64,000 nucleotides of DNA, from NCBI GenBank assembly GCA_958430865.1, contig CAUDNR010001347.1, positions 1 to 64,000 of the forward strand. Reading direction: 5' to 3'. The notes under the pieces are model-generated. The model searched no databases. It saw nothing but the letters and a program-made list of their open reading frames with translations, and had not been told where the DNA came from. The translations under genes and the position numbers were made by a program. Of the stretch, positions 1 through 10,885 are shown piece after piece (position 1 is the first letter of the stretch; every line of letters starts with the position of its first letter). This stretch comes from Entrophospora sp. SA101 (lineage: Eukaryota > Glomeromycota > Glomeromycetes > Entrophosporales > Entrophosporaceae).

Positions 1-233
1 TTTATGAAAGACAAATAAACTCCCTACAAGAACAACTAAATGAGACTGAAGAAGCCTTAGAAATTGAAAGGGAAGAAATAACCAAATTTCAAGAGAAATC
101 CAAGGAATGAAGTAAAAGGCAAAAGCAAGAGTTGTTGGATAAGATAAAGAGTTTAGAAGAAAAAATCAATCATCTAGAAGAAGAAAACAGTAAATTAAAA
201 GATCAAATTGAAGTCAAAGAGACTAAAAGATGA
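1..233 (+). pseudogene. coiled-coil gene fragment with in-frame stop
   Basis: From position 3 one frame reads a strongly heptad-like, Glu/Lys/Gln/Leu-rich coiled coil of about 76 codons ending at TGA 231-233. A TGA at 108-110 interrupts it, with the same coiled-coil composition on both sides. The 5' part lies outside the window. It could be the decayed tail of a coiled-coil gene or an exon of a gene with unseen splicing. No family can be named from a coiled coil alone. Confidence 0.4.
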
Positions 234-605
234 TCTTAATTGAAAATAAAAAAGTAATTGAGGAAATTTCCCTCTGTATAAATTGAAATTCATTCCAACT
301 ATCAAATGATAGCCATTTTCCTTTTAAAGATTTTTGCTTTTTGTTGGGTAATAGTACACTTTCACTCTGTTTTCTTTTTCTAACATTTATTATTTTTCTT
401 TCTTCTTGATAAATTTCATAGATAATCCTTTCTTTTTTAGATAAGCTTCCAGTGTCTGAGTATCATTTATTTTGAAAATGTAAGGAGCAATTTTTCACCT
501 TGCTCTTTCTTCAAAATACTTCTGATAGTACTATAATTCTTGGGATCCATAGTAGATCTGATGTAAATGAGTTTCATATTAACTATTTTTTATATAGGAG
601 TATTT
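234..605. other. AT-rich spacer, no gene seen
   Basis: No open frame of convincing length, no RNA-like structure and no terminal inverted repeats were seen here. Confidence 0.5.
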
Positions 606-839
606 CTATATATCACAAATGGATATTATAAAACTGATAGTCATAATCACATTACAAATGACTAAATTTTGATCCCTGAAATTCTTGGTAATCCAATGTT
701 CACTTTGTCTGGTTTTGTTGCAGTATGCCCCATTTAATCTCTTAATTCCATCAAAGATCATACTAAGTGTACCATTGGAGCCTTTACCTATAATTTCATC
801 TTCATCAAGAACATAATTAACAAAGATATGTATAATCAT
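606..839 (-). pseudogene. possible IRE1-like kinase N-lobe fragment
   Basis: On the minus strand a 77-codon stretch contains DEDEIIGKGSNGT, followed closely by IFDGIKRL. This resembles the glycine-rich loop and following strand of IRE1-type kinases, whose usual text is like GxGSxGTxV then FxGRxVAVKR. The VAIK lysine strand is not intact and no other kinase motif follows, so this is at most a relic. Its 3' part (about 670-720) shares a nearly identical block with 3578-3620. The IRE1 link is a weak inference from about 20 residues. Confidence 0.3.
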
Positions 840-1049
840 ATGACAATTTTAATTTATAGGACAGGGACTATTTGGGCAAAAACCCATGCCCCTGTCCAAA
901 ATCATAAATTTGATTAATGTCAAAGAAACAGAGAATTTAGGAAAGAGCACAAATGCAATTTCAGAGTCCTAATCCCACCTTGTATTGCAAATTCCTCTCT
1001 GGGCCTGAAATAAGTTGCAGATTCTCATTGTTTCGATGGATCTAGATGT

Positions 1050-1270
1050 CTAAGTGCACTCCTAACATTACAACTCTTCAAAATGCTGCAACCTCCAGAG
1101 TTGCACAACTTTTTGGTTGCAGAGCAAACCACCTTTACCCTAGAACTAGGATCATTGCAGGCAACTTTTCAGCATCCTATGGTCAGGTGCTGTGAGGGAA
1201 TATTAGGTAGAGTTTGCAAAAATGTCCTTAACAATGGTGCAGCCTTGATAAACTTCAGAGCCACATCTCC
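1050..1270 (+). pseudogene. decayed coding relic, unrecognised
   Basis: This patch is less AT-rich than its surroundings. The frame beginning near 1065 reads about 40 residues with coding-like composition before a stop near 1190. Another frame (1083-1274) is open for 63 codons. Stops then accumulate. No family was recognised. It is probably an old gene or transposon fragment. Confidence 0.2.
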
Positions 1271-1274
1271 CTGA

Positions 1275-2560
1275 AAATTTTGTTGCATCATTGTATCATC
1301 AGGGCATGCTAGTCAGATTAGCCTTGTGGACACTAGGAATGTGTGTGAATTACTTGTAAAGTGTTCAAGGAGTGCATGTGCTTTGATGTCTGTAAAGTTT
1401 CTGATAATCAAATGTTACATATTGAAATCGTTTCTTTTCAATGGTCAGTCATGTTGCCTTGACATTTTGTGATTATATATATGAAAAGCAAATGATACCA
1501 ATTGTTTATTTATTATCATCAAGAATCATATAAATACCCAAAACATGACAAGTTCTGCTACACATTTTGATTTCAAGAAGATATTTCATATATAAAAAAA
1601 GACACATATCAATACAAAAAGTGTACCCATCATTGTCAATAAACAACACATCTTCTTTAGCAGAGCTACAGTTTCCTTGTTTTGAACTCATGTCTAATTT
1701 TTTTTTTTTTTTTTTGAAAAAAGAAAATAATTATAAAATAGGCTTCTTGTATAGTGCAAGTCACTTAGTTGCTGAACTTTTTGTGCCATGATGCCAATTT
1801 TGAGAAAAATATTCCAATCAAAAATGCAATAAAAAAATTTAGTCACGTGTTTTTTGAAGATTGTCAAGGGCAGAATTTTATCCAAATATATTGTCTTGAC
1901 CAAAATGATGTGATTTTTGCTCTTTGCAATGAAGACACAATCCAAACCAACTTAATTTTAATGTCAAAATGATGCTAAAATAGATAAATTTTTGATCTTG
2001 CGTAGCATGGCATGCATTATTGTTCTCAGTTGTAAAATTTCATTATTGTTATCACGTGATAAAGATCGGCCATAAAAAATTCAAAGATTTCAATTCTTCC
2101 AATTCGTTCATTTTTAATATAATTTTTTGTGTAACAGGCCATCTGAGGGGTTAACATAGTAATAGTAAATTCGTGAACTTTAATGCATCGTTCCTCTATG
2201 GTAACGTTACATATCAATGAAATGAAATCATTGGATTGTAGGGAAAGGTCATACATTTCCATTTTTGAGATCAAGGATCTACACAGCCAATAAAAAGGTG
2301 ACTTGCATCAACAAAAAAAATAATTCTAGAAAAAACAATCCATTTTGAAAAACCAATAAATAAAAAATGTTGTTTTCAAGTAAAAGACAATGTGAATTTA
2401 CAGTAGAAGCTGTTGGCATTGCAACTTGTCATCACTCTAGTTATTAGTTATTATTGGTGGCTGCAATTGTTAGAGGTTATTATTGACATCAGTTTTTTAA
2501 CAAAATTTTCTGTTATTTTTTCAATCTAATATGTTTTACATGTATATTTTTTTTAAAAGC
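1275..2560. other. AT-rich spacer, no supported gene
   Basis: Only short overlapping frames on both strands are seen (for example around 1567-1972 and 2026-2274). They look like chance frames in AT-rich DNA: low complexity, no motif and no splice-supported continuation. Confidence 0.4.
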
Positions 2561-2661
2561 TACAGGATGACGTTAATCTTAACAATGATGATAATAATAA
2601 TCAAATAATCATTGAAGGTTATATTTAGTTATCTTTAAATAGTGATGTTAATACTAGTGGT

Positions 2662-2819
2662 AGTGGTATGATAAACAATGAATTAGAATTGTACAATGAA
2701 AATAATGCTAGTGCTAGTGGTATGATAAATAATGAATTAGAATCGTACAATGAAAATAATGCTAGTGCTAGTGGTATGATAAATAATGAATTAGAATCAT
2801 ACAATGAAAGTAATATTAA
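2662..2819 (+). repeat. three 54-bp in-frame tandem repeats
   Basis: A 54-bp unit is repeated almost exactly three times, encoding about SGMINNELESYNENNASA each time. The third copy diverges at its end. The unit length is a multiple of three, so copy-number changes keep the frame. Confidence 0.85.
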
Positions 2820-2840
2820 TATTAATGATGGTGATAACAA

Positions 2841-2994
2841 CAGGGTTGGCAAATGTGCAGTCCATTGATGGCCTATTGGTAGTCCATTGGGTTCATTAGT
2901 GTGATACTTTAACCATATTTAGTATTTTATTAATGGCAATGGACCAGTCCAAAATCCATCTGTTCTCAATGGACCAGTCAATTTGCCAACCCTG
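2841..2994. mobile_element. hAT-type MITE with 8-bp target duplication
   Basis: The ends are imperfect inverted repeats beginning CAGGGTTGGCAAAT on the left and ending ATTTGCCAACCCTG on the right, with complementarity reaching about 27 bp inward (CAATGGAC near the inner side). A perfect 8-bp direct repeat GATAACAA flanks it (2833-2840 and 2995-3002). CAGGG-type ends with an 8-bp duplication are the hallmark of hAT transposons. At 154 bp it has no coding capacity, so it is a non-autonomous miniature element. Confidence 0.88.
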
Positions 2995-3698
2995 GATAAC
3001 AATACAAAAAAAAGATGTACTAAAAATGAATATAACCTTCGAGTTAGAAAGCATATATGTTACAACATTGGGTCCTTGTCAAAAAAACACTACCATAAGA
3101 ATATACTTGTAAGTATAAACTGAAACAACTGAAACATCAACAGTAGATGCACCATTTTTCTACTTATATTTATAGGGGTCATTACAATTATCACAATCAT
3201 CATCAACACCACCAACACCATCATTTATTGATGAAGTATGTATATATAATATAAAATATAATCATATTTAAGATAAAATATTAACTTTTTTTATTTTTAA
3301 TATTATATATAGGAACAAATTGAATGCATAAAATGTGCAATACATTGTCCATTGGAATGAATGATTTTTTTAATCTATAAAATTAAAATCAAAAAAAATT
3401 TTTTTTTAAATCAGTGGTGTATATCCACATTAATTAGCACTTCAAAAATAAATTTTTTATATATTCGTTTACAAATATTGGTACACGAAATTTACTAAAA
3501 AAAAATGACCAATGGTAGCTAAAACATGGAAGACCTAGAGAGTTTTTATTTGGGAATGTGGCAATTGTGGTGTTAAACTAATCCCTGAAATTCTTGGTAA
3601 TACAAACGTTCACTTTGTTGCCCCAAATAATAAAACGCGTTTTATGATGATCTGATCATATTTCTAAAAATTAAAAATTAAAAACAAACCAAAAAAAA

Positions 3699-4064
3699 AT
3701 GGATAATCTTATTCATGAACTGTTAAATTTTACGAAGGACTATAGCAATATTTGTAACAATGCTAGTATCGGCAGTACAGGTGGTAATGTTAGTGGTAAT
3801 GTTAGTAGTTATAGAAATATGTTTAGAGATATTTTAGAAAATGCTAGAAAACGAGAGGAAATAATACATCATAAATCTGAAATTATAAAAAACGAGATAA
3901 AAAGTAAGTAAAAGCGTTTTTATTATTAATGTATGTATATAATTCTTATTATGATATTTATATATAATACATGAATTTATGTAATTAAAAAAAGATATGG
4001 ACAAAAAATTGAAAAACTTAAAAATTGAAGTGAACGAATTGGAATGTCAAGATGATTTTGATGC

Positions 4065-4107
<43 letters not shown>

Positions 4108-4736
4108 GTTGGTAAACATAATCACGAATCAATCAAATCTAATTTGCTGTCATCAATATCAAATTTAGATGAAGAAATCCAATATCCTTTTACATCAATA
4201 GTTAATTGTGTGTTATTACAATAAATAAATATTTATTTATTCTTGACTCTTTTAATGAACATACAATTTTAAATTTAGATTATGAAAATTTAGAAAAAGA
4301 ATCGAAAGTTTTAGAAGAGGATTTTGATGCTAAAGGATTGAAAAAAGAAGATTACTCTTTGTTAGTAATTAACAATATTGTTGTTGATTGATTTAATGAG
4401 AGAAAAAATACTAAAGACTTGTATTTATTTATTTATAAAGACTTATATTGGCATTATTTCGTAAATTGGGAATTCGTTTTTTTGAAAATCCAAATACTCA
4501 AAAATTAAAAGTAATAATTGGTAAATATAATTTATTTATATCATCATTATTCTATTTTTCCTACAACTATGACAATTATTATTATTATTGTAGAAGGAAA
4601 TGACGATATCAATGTTGCAATAATAGATAATGCATCAGATGAATATGAAGTTTCCAATTATTTATGGAATTTAGTATTTGAATTAGAAGAGGAAGAAAGA
4701 AATAAACATTTTTTAATTGGTAATCCGCCCATGTGA
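3699..4736 (+). CDS. SPC24: probable kinetochore protein Spc24
   Basis: Five exons join in frame: 3699-3903, 3995-4207, 4279-4360, 4441-4520 and 4594-4736, with introns of 91, 71, 80 and 73 bp. The product is about 240 residues: a helical, charged N-terminal half with an Asn run, then a compact C-terminal domain reading LFRKLGI, INVAIID and VSNYLWNL. That order (helix with LYRxLGI, a strand with xVxVVxID, then SNYxW near the end) is the pattern of the Spc24 C-terminal globular domain, the part of the Ndc80 complex that pairs with Spc25 at kinetochores. Length fits the family. The second intron, with its GTGTGT donor, is the least certain. The family call rests on remembered motif order, not an alignment. 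Confidence 0.6.
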
Positions 4737-5143
4737 TTGACATTTCTAAACATTTTTTTGACATAAATACTAAAGAAAAATTAAATAAACAATTTTATCA
4801 CATACTCCTGTGGAGAGAGAGCTCAAACGCATCAATTACCTGAAAACAATAAAAAAATGAAATAAGAAAGGTACAGTGAGTGATGAATAGATTTTATGAA
4901 TTATTTATTTCCTGATTCTCAAGTTATTATTAAAGTAATTTATTGATTTTGAAAAATACTCAACAAAACAAAGTGAAGAATGTCCTAAAGATTATTTACA
5001 CTTAGTTTGATAGATGATATATTTAATTGAATCATTCTCGCGCCCTAGTTTTTCAAATTTTCTTTGTATTATAAATCTCTATAATTTATATCCAATAAAT
5101 AAATCAAAATCACAACGTATGTTACCTTGAATAATGTCATCAA
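4737..5143. other. AT-rich spacer
   Basis: No gene, RNA structure or repeat ends are seen between the Spc24-like gene and the 5.1-5.6 kb repeat. Confidence 0.4.
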
Positions 5144-5616
5144 GGCTCCGAACTAATCAATGAAATTCGAGCCGAACCAATTCGACTCGATTCGAACCTA
5201 TAAATAATTTGATATTGATATTTATTAAAACAATGAATTGTGCAGCTGTACCTTTTTTGTTAGCGTTATTAATATTAATATTAATATGTAGAGTTTCTAT
5301 TCGTAATACAAATTCTTATTCGAATTATTTGTTTTATTCAAATTATCGTTATTATTTTATCCTTTTTATCCATTTTTATTTTATTCGAATCATTCGTTTA
5401 TTCATTTTATTCGTTTTATTCGTTTATTCAGTTTTTTTTATTCGTTTATCCGTTTATTCGAATCATTCGAATCGTCCGTTTTATTCGCTTTAATGAATTT
5501 GTTTTTTAGATAATGTGCGTAAATAAAAAAAAGTAATATGAAATAGTAGAATTAATCATTTGTTACCTAGAAAAATTTTTATAACATCAAACTCGAGCTT
5601 GGCTCATTCGGAGCTT
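5144..5616. repeat. dispersed repeat with short inverted ends and TTCG-rich core
   Basis: The left end reads GGCTCCGAAC followed by AATCAATGAAATTCG; the right end reads ATTCGGAGCT, so the outermost 9 bases are inverted repeats with one mismatch. The core (about 5288-5490) is a degenerate array of TTATTCG and TTCGTTTA steps. A left-end copy recurs at 19619-19643, and the core recurs inverted at about 11805-11900. It is probably a non-autonomous DNA element. The 94-codon frame inside it is not a gene. Confidence 0.5.
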
Positions 5617-6510
5617 TAAAAGAGAATGTCATCACCATCAACATTAATCGTGAAGGTGTCGCTAAAACTAAAAGAAATAATATTTATAACTAGAATAGCT
5701 TGTAAAACCATCATCCATTATACACGAGCATTTTCTTCTTTTCTATCTTTGTTAAAAAAAATTTTTTTTTTTGATAGAAAAATCATCAAATGAACACTTT
5801 TTTTTTTGGAAAAACAATCAATTTTAAACAAAGAATCCAGGACGAAGCATTCATTGACAAACATATATAATAGCATTATTATTTGGTGTAAAATGATTCC
5901 GAAGAAGAAGTGTTATTTATTAAGAACTAGAGGTGCTTTTTTTGCATTAATATATATTTTATAAATACAGAATGCAGTATAAAAATCATAAATAAATTCG
6001 TGTCACAGAAAGAATATTATTATTAAAGTAAAATGAAATTACCCCATTAAAGCTTTCTAATGAATATCGAAGGGTCTTATTCTCGACATAAATCCAAAAA
6101 TGGTACCATCTTTTCACTTAAAAGCTCAGATTATTTTTCAATATCACTTTTTAAAAGATTGAGAAAGTGAAAAACCATTATCACACACACGTGTAATTGG
6201 ATAATAATTAAAAATTCTAATGTCCTCCTCCTCACATGTATAATTTAATGTCACAAATTTCCTTAAATTAGTATTAATCAAGTTTTCTTTAGTATTAAAA
6301 AAATAGAAAAGCGTCATTCCTTTAAAAACAAATCATATCAAAAGGTGAGTTTAAAATTTAAATCCAAAATCTAATTTTAATATCAATATTAGTAATGTCC
6401 GTCGCGAAAGGAAATATTTTTGAAAAGGAAGTGCTATAAAGAGTGTGAGTATTTTCTCACTGAGTGTTTATTGAATTGTTATATATTTGAAATTACTCTG
6501 CCACTAGGAT
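5617..6510. other. AT-rich spacer
   Basis: Nothing beyond homopolymer and AT runs was found. Confidence 0.4.
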
Positions 6511-6514
6511 TAAA

Positions 6515-6700
6515 AATGGAAGCACTTCGTGGCCACAGCCTGCGAAAGCCATCAATTGGGTAATCAGGCCCAATATACGGTAGACGGCCTGTTGTGAACG
6601 TCCTTGTCCGTCCGAAAGCTGGCTGTTGACTGGGTTCAGGCTTATGCGCGTGATTTGGAAAGCGTGTTGTCTAACTACCAGCTAGGTGCGATTGATATAT
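6515..6700. other. unexplained GC-rich island
   Basis: About 185 bp of roughly balanced base composition sits in DNA that is otherwise mostly A and T. One plus-strand frame reads about 25 residues, a stop, then about 35 more coding-like residues including DWVQAYARDLESVLSNYQLG. Alternatively it is a structured RNA: it has a GCGAAAGC GNRA-type hairpin and several short complementary blocks. It does not match what I know of U1-U6, 5S, tRNA, SRP or RNase P/MRP signatures well enough to name. Confidence 0.35.
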
Positions 6701-7300
6701 TAATAATAGCACCAAAAAAATTTACTGGAGAACAAAAAAACAAGGGCTTTATTATCTGGTCATAGAATTATCTTAACAGATAAACATGATCAAATTAAAT
6801 GCTCCAGCAACGATAATAAATTTTACATTATATATTTTTTATTTATATTATTATTAAAGTAAAAATCAAATTTATTGTTTATCTAATGTGTTTGTTAAAA
6901 TTAATATTTATATATATATACATGAATGATAAATAAAACGGATTTATTGAAGTGCCGTCCAATCGTATGTTGGATGTGTGACATAGCCTCTTTCGTTTAA
7001 TATTTTTATATTTAAATTCAATGTTGCAAACAGTATACCAAACATTCACTCAAATAGTTGGATGAATAGGCAAGATGAAATAGGAAATGAATAGATAAAA
7101 GAAATATAGATTAATTTTTTTCCTTGCTTTTAATCTTTTCATGGAGGCATAATGACTAACGCAGTTAGGAAAAAGGTAACTAAAATAGAAAATTTTAATA
7201 AGAAAAATCATGTGATTTCTATGAACCATTATTAGTGGCGACAAATTTGATTGGGTGGAAAAATATTTAGATTTTTTTCTTACAAAAAAAAAGGATAATC
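6701..7300. other. AT-rich spacer upstream of zinc-finger gene
   Basis: No supported gene is seen. It holds the presumed promoter of the gene starting at 7301, but no distinct element stands out. Confidence 0.4.
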
Positions 7301-8251
7301 ATGACAACTGTTCCAGATAATGGACTGTGTAATGAAGAATCTGAATATTTAGTAAGTAAAATAATAATAATCATAATGATGATGAATCATAAATAATAAT
7401 GATGATGATGATGATGGTGATAAATAGGATCCTTCAAAAGATTGGGAAGAATTTGAAAAAGAATACGATTCTGATGAAGATCCTAATATAGATGAGTAAG
7501 TCACATTATCATGTTAATTTATTTATTTATTTATTTTTACGTGACGAATCACAATTTATATAAAGTTCTTGGGGTGATTGGAATGAAGAAGAATTACAAC
7601 CAACATTATGTTTATTTTGTGAAACAATTTCACCATCTACCAAAGATACTAAATTTCATATGAAGGATATTCATGGATTTGATTTATTAAAAATCAAAAA
7701 AAATATGGGTAATTGTATATCTGCAGATGTTATCATCTCATTTTATATAATATTCTTCTTTCTTAACCATCAGTAGGATCATTTTTAAAAAATTTGCAGG
7801 ATTAGATTTTTATCAAACAATCATATTAATAAATTATATTCGACACAAAACATTAAATAATTCATGTATGGCATGTAATCAATCATTTGAGAATTCAGAA
7901 AAACTATTGGAACATATGAAACAGGAGAATTGTTTTATTAAAGTACCTGATTTAAGTAATTCTTTCTGGAAAGATACAATGTGATTATTATTATTTATTT
8001 TATTATTACTATAATTTGTGTAGTTTATTTTTAGAACTAATAATAATATTTGAAAAAGATATTTGATACCAACACAAAAAGATGATCCATTATTAAATGG
8101 ATTTGATGATGATGATGATGATGATATGAATAATGATGACGATGATGTGCCATTAAATCTTCCTGATGGTATTATAGTTATACCTGAAAATTCTCCTAAA
8201 GAAGTGGAAGAATTTAAACAATTTCTAAATTCGAGCTCTATGACTACATAA
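7301..8251 (+). CDS. PRMT3-type zinc-finger protein lacking the methyltransferase domain
   Basis: Five exons join in frame: 7301-7351, 7428-7495, 7566-7708, 7800-7980 and 8059-8251, giving 211 residues. After an acidic N-terminus with WEEFEKEYDSD comes a C2H2 finger, CLFC then HMKDIHGF, followed by LDFYQTIILINYIR. A second finger-like Cys-x2-Cys then His segment and YLIPTQKDDPLLNGF follow. This order is the N-terminal substrate-recognition region of PRMT3 arginine methyltransferases (C2H2 finger, GLDFY, INYIR, a second cysteine pair, YLxPxxxDDPLL). PRMT3 proteins are about 500-600 residues; here an acidic Asp run and a TAA end the protein, and no SAM-binding domain follows. It may be an adaptor, or a PRMT3 that lost its catalytic half. 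Sequence from 8076 onward recurs after the N gap. Confidence 0.7.
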
Positions 8252-9335
8252 AAAAAAGTAAACAAAGAACAATTCATCATTATAAAATAAAAAATATGGT
8301 TTATTGTGTCTTTTTAAATGAATGAAAAACTTTATTGTTTTTGTTTGTAGTAGCACTTAATCTTGTTGTCTTTAGCTCAGTATTAATTTTACTCTGTAAA
8401 TGATTGCTTGCTTTCCCGGCATTCGAAGATAAACAATAGCATTGTTTTTGAGGGAAATATTAAAAATATTCTTTCCTATGTGATTATCAAGCCTTAGCAT
8501 TTTAAATATTGGTAATAATTGCACCACTCCTGAAAATTATTGAACACAATATTCATTCAAGGAAGATTTTTGAAAAAATTCAGAACTTTAAATCATTTTG
8601 TTAAATCATACATTTATATAGCATTTAATTCATTCTTTTACAGAAATCAAGTTAAACTGACCTCCGCACTTATAGGCTATATGCATTGATTCAAAGGGGG
8701 ATAAGGCAAACAATGTGTTCTGATATTTGCATTTGGGCTCTTTGTCTTTTGAAGCACCTTGTGTGAGGAATTCATTCCAAGTTGAATATGGATAATGAAA
8801 GCATAGCTACACAAGTATGGAAAGAATAGTTCTTATATACCTAATACCCAAGTACAACATATATAATTGGATTCATTCCATCTTTTGGAATTGATTTTTA
8901 AGGACTTAAACCGTCATGGGTGATGATGCACTAACAGAGGATTTGAAACCAAAAAAAGCTTCTGTCAAAGTTGGCAGAAATTACAACTTGCAATTGTATA
9001 CAATAGTTAAGTGAAAATTTTTGCCTGAGATCCCAAATTCTATAAACAAGTCACCCTCATAGGAATTCAAAAATAAAACAGGGTATAATATTTCCAGAAA
9101 AAATTTTGAAAAATCAATTAATAAACAAAAGAAAAAAGTTTGCTTATATCAATTCAGTAAATTTGATATATAACAATAATAATTGTTCCTCCAAATAAAT
9201 TGATAAATTATAATTTATTTATATATGTTATTTATATTACAATAAAGTAAAAGGATTCTACTTATTATTGTTAATAGATTAAATTTTAAAATATGGCTTA
9301 CCTATATACATATGTATTTCATAAATTTTTATCTA
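8252..9335. other. spacer, no supported gene
   Basis: It contains some less AT-rich DNA (8640-8960) with short coding-like traces broken by many stops. No family is recognisable. Confidence 0.35.
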
Positions 9336-10816
9336 TTATTTGTTATCAGTTTGACCCCATAATCCTTTGCCAGCCTTACGTTGTTCTTCAGCCATTCTTT
9401 TAAACATTTCAATAGTATCTCTTTCTTTTGCTTAGTAGTCAATAGCCTTTTCTTTTAGACTTTCCGCTTTTCAGCTTTATACTCTTGTTTTTTTTTTCTT
9501 ACATTTCTTTTGATCGATTATGAGAGGTAAGTCTAATTTATTTTTTTCAAAAATTTATGATTAATTAAATACGTGCACATCATATCATACACACATGCCT
9601 GTCCTAATTCCAACTTTACCTTGCTTGAAAATCATCACCGCCATCAATTAAATCATCATCATTTAATTCAACATTCGGACTTGTTTCTCTTCTATAGTAT
9701 GCATTTTTGACTTTTTTCTTTTCAATCATTGCTTTTCTACCTATATATTATATATAATTATATATAATTTGTAAAAGTATATACAATAAAATATAAATAT
9801 ATATATATATATAAATAATACTACCTGTAGGTTTGGTAACAAACAATTCATCCAAAACAATATTATGAGTTTTTCTAAACTCTCTTTGTTCCTTTTTTTT
9901 CTAAAAAACATTCATAATGTTCTTTATCCTCTTCATCCATTCCTGAAAATCTCAATAAGAATTAAAACATTCATACATAATTTTTTAATTAGTTTATTAT
10001 GAGAATAAAAAAGAATATTTAAAGTCTGACAAATACACCTTCTTCATAAGATCTTTTAGTTGTTGGAGGTGGCATTGTTGGGCCTAAGAAAAAATATTTA
10101 TATTAATAACAATAATGAGAAATCCTAATCCATTAAATATATCTAATTTGTGAACGTTATTATTATAGAAGGTCTTGACTCATCATTACCCCTATTAATA
10201 CCATGAATATTACTCCTGTTATTTGTTGACCCTCATTTGTACTTTAGTAACAAACTTTGCCTATCTACAGAGTTTTCAATAACATCAAGCTCATCCCGGT
10301 TTGCATTAATATTCCATTTATATCTAGTACCTTCTGAATTAGTTAATTGTAAAGAACGCATTCCTTCATAATAAAAATATTATTTATAAACTTTATACAA
10401 GTGTATATACTAACTGTCTAATTTAACTTTATTCACAAATTTTTAAAAGTATCAATGAGCTTCTTCAGTTTTCATTTCATCAAAAAATTTATCTTTATAT
10501 TCTCTCAGCCAAAGATGAAATTCTGTTGATTTTGAATAATAATCATCTTCTGATATATCTAAATAATGATAGCATGAGTCTTTGTGTATGAATTAATAGA
10601 CTTTTTTGCTATTAATCAAATCTTGTTTTAATAAATTAAACTATATATTAACTATTATTATAATACATCTAAATCCTTTTGGATATTTGATATCCTCATT
10701 TGAATCATTATCAGTATGTCATTGTCGTTTATGACTTTTTTCTTGTGATGTTTTTTTATATGGCTATCTTCATTTTTTTTTTTTATTATGACGTCTTTTG
10801 GTCTTGGTGAAGACAT
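9336..10816 (-). pseudogene. SCI1-like nuclear protein gene, broken by several stops
   Basis: Reading leftward from ATG 10816, a basic Lys/His-rich start is followed by ISEDDYYSKSTEFHLWLREY and DKFFDEMKTEEAH, then KFVNKVKLD, TRYKWN with a VDR segment, GPTMPPPTTKR, and a long charged C-terminus ending FKRMAEEQRKAGKGLWG. This order matches a conserved fungal/plant family related to style cell-cycle inhibitor SCI1 (xEFxxWLxEExxKxFDE, then TRYxW, then GPTxP, then a charged tail ending in MEMFKxLA). Exons are separated by typical short introns. The frame is broken by stops after EEAH, after YF, after LLLKYK and in the IDY segment, and the first exon changes frame near a poly-A run. It is a decayed copy, or has many base errors. 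The family call is from memory. Confidence 0.5.
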
Positions 10817-10885
10817 TTTATTAATATTAATAATATAACAAAATATAAAATCCCCATAAAACTAGTTTTGTGACATTTGATTTTC

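Larger units (their letters stand above)
2565..3360 (+). pseudogene. Asn-rich gene split by a MITE (unrecognised protein)
   Basis: A coding trace runs from an acceptor-like site near 2560 through Asn/Asp-rich sequence, an in-frame TAG at 2626-2628, three 18-residue repeats (2662-2819), then a 154-bp transposon at 2841-2994. After the transposon the same frame resumes (KKRCTKNEYNLRVRKH) once one copy of the 8-bp target duplication is removed. Two further introns with good borders follow (GTAAGT near 3111 to a TAG near 3173, and GTATGT near 3237 to a TAG near 3313), and the frame ends with ECIKCAIHCPLE and a TGA near 3359. Apart from the TAG and the insertion the gene looks intact. Its function is unknown; the C-terminal Cys-x2-Cys and His-Cys may bind metal. 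Confidence 0.45.

Noticed and set aside
5170..5200. tRNA B-box-like GATTCGAACC
   Set aside because: Belongs to the TTCG-rich repeat; no A box or cloverleaf can be formed around it.
6515..6700. tRNA, 5S, SRP or RNase P/MRP gene in the GC-rich island
   Set aside because: GGTTCAGGCTTA looks faintly like a B box or CR-V element, but the partner motifs needed for each are absent or wrongly spaced.
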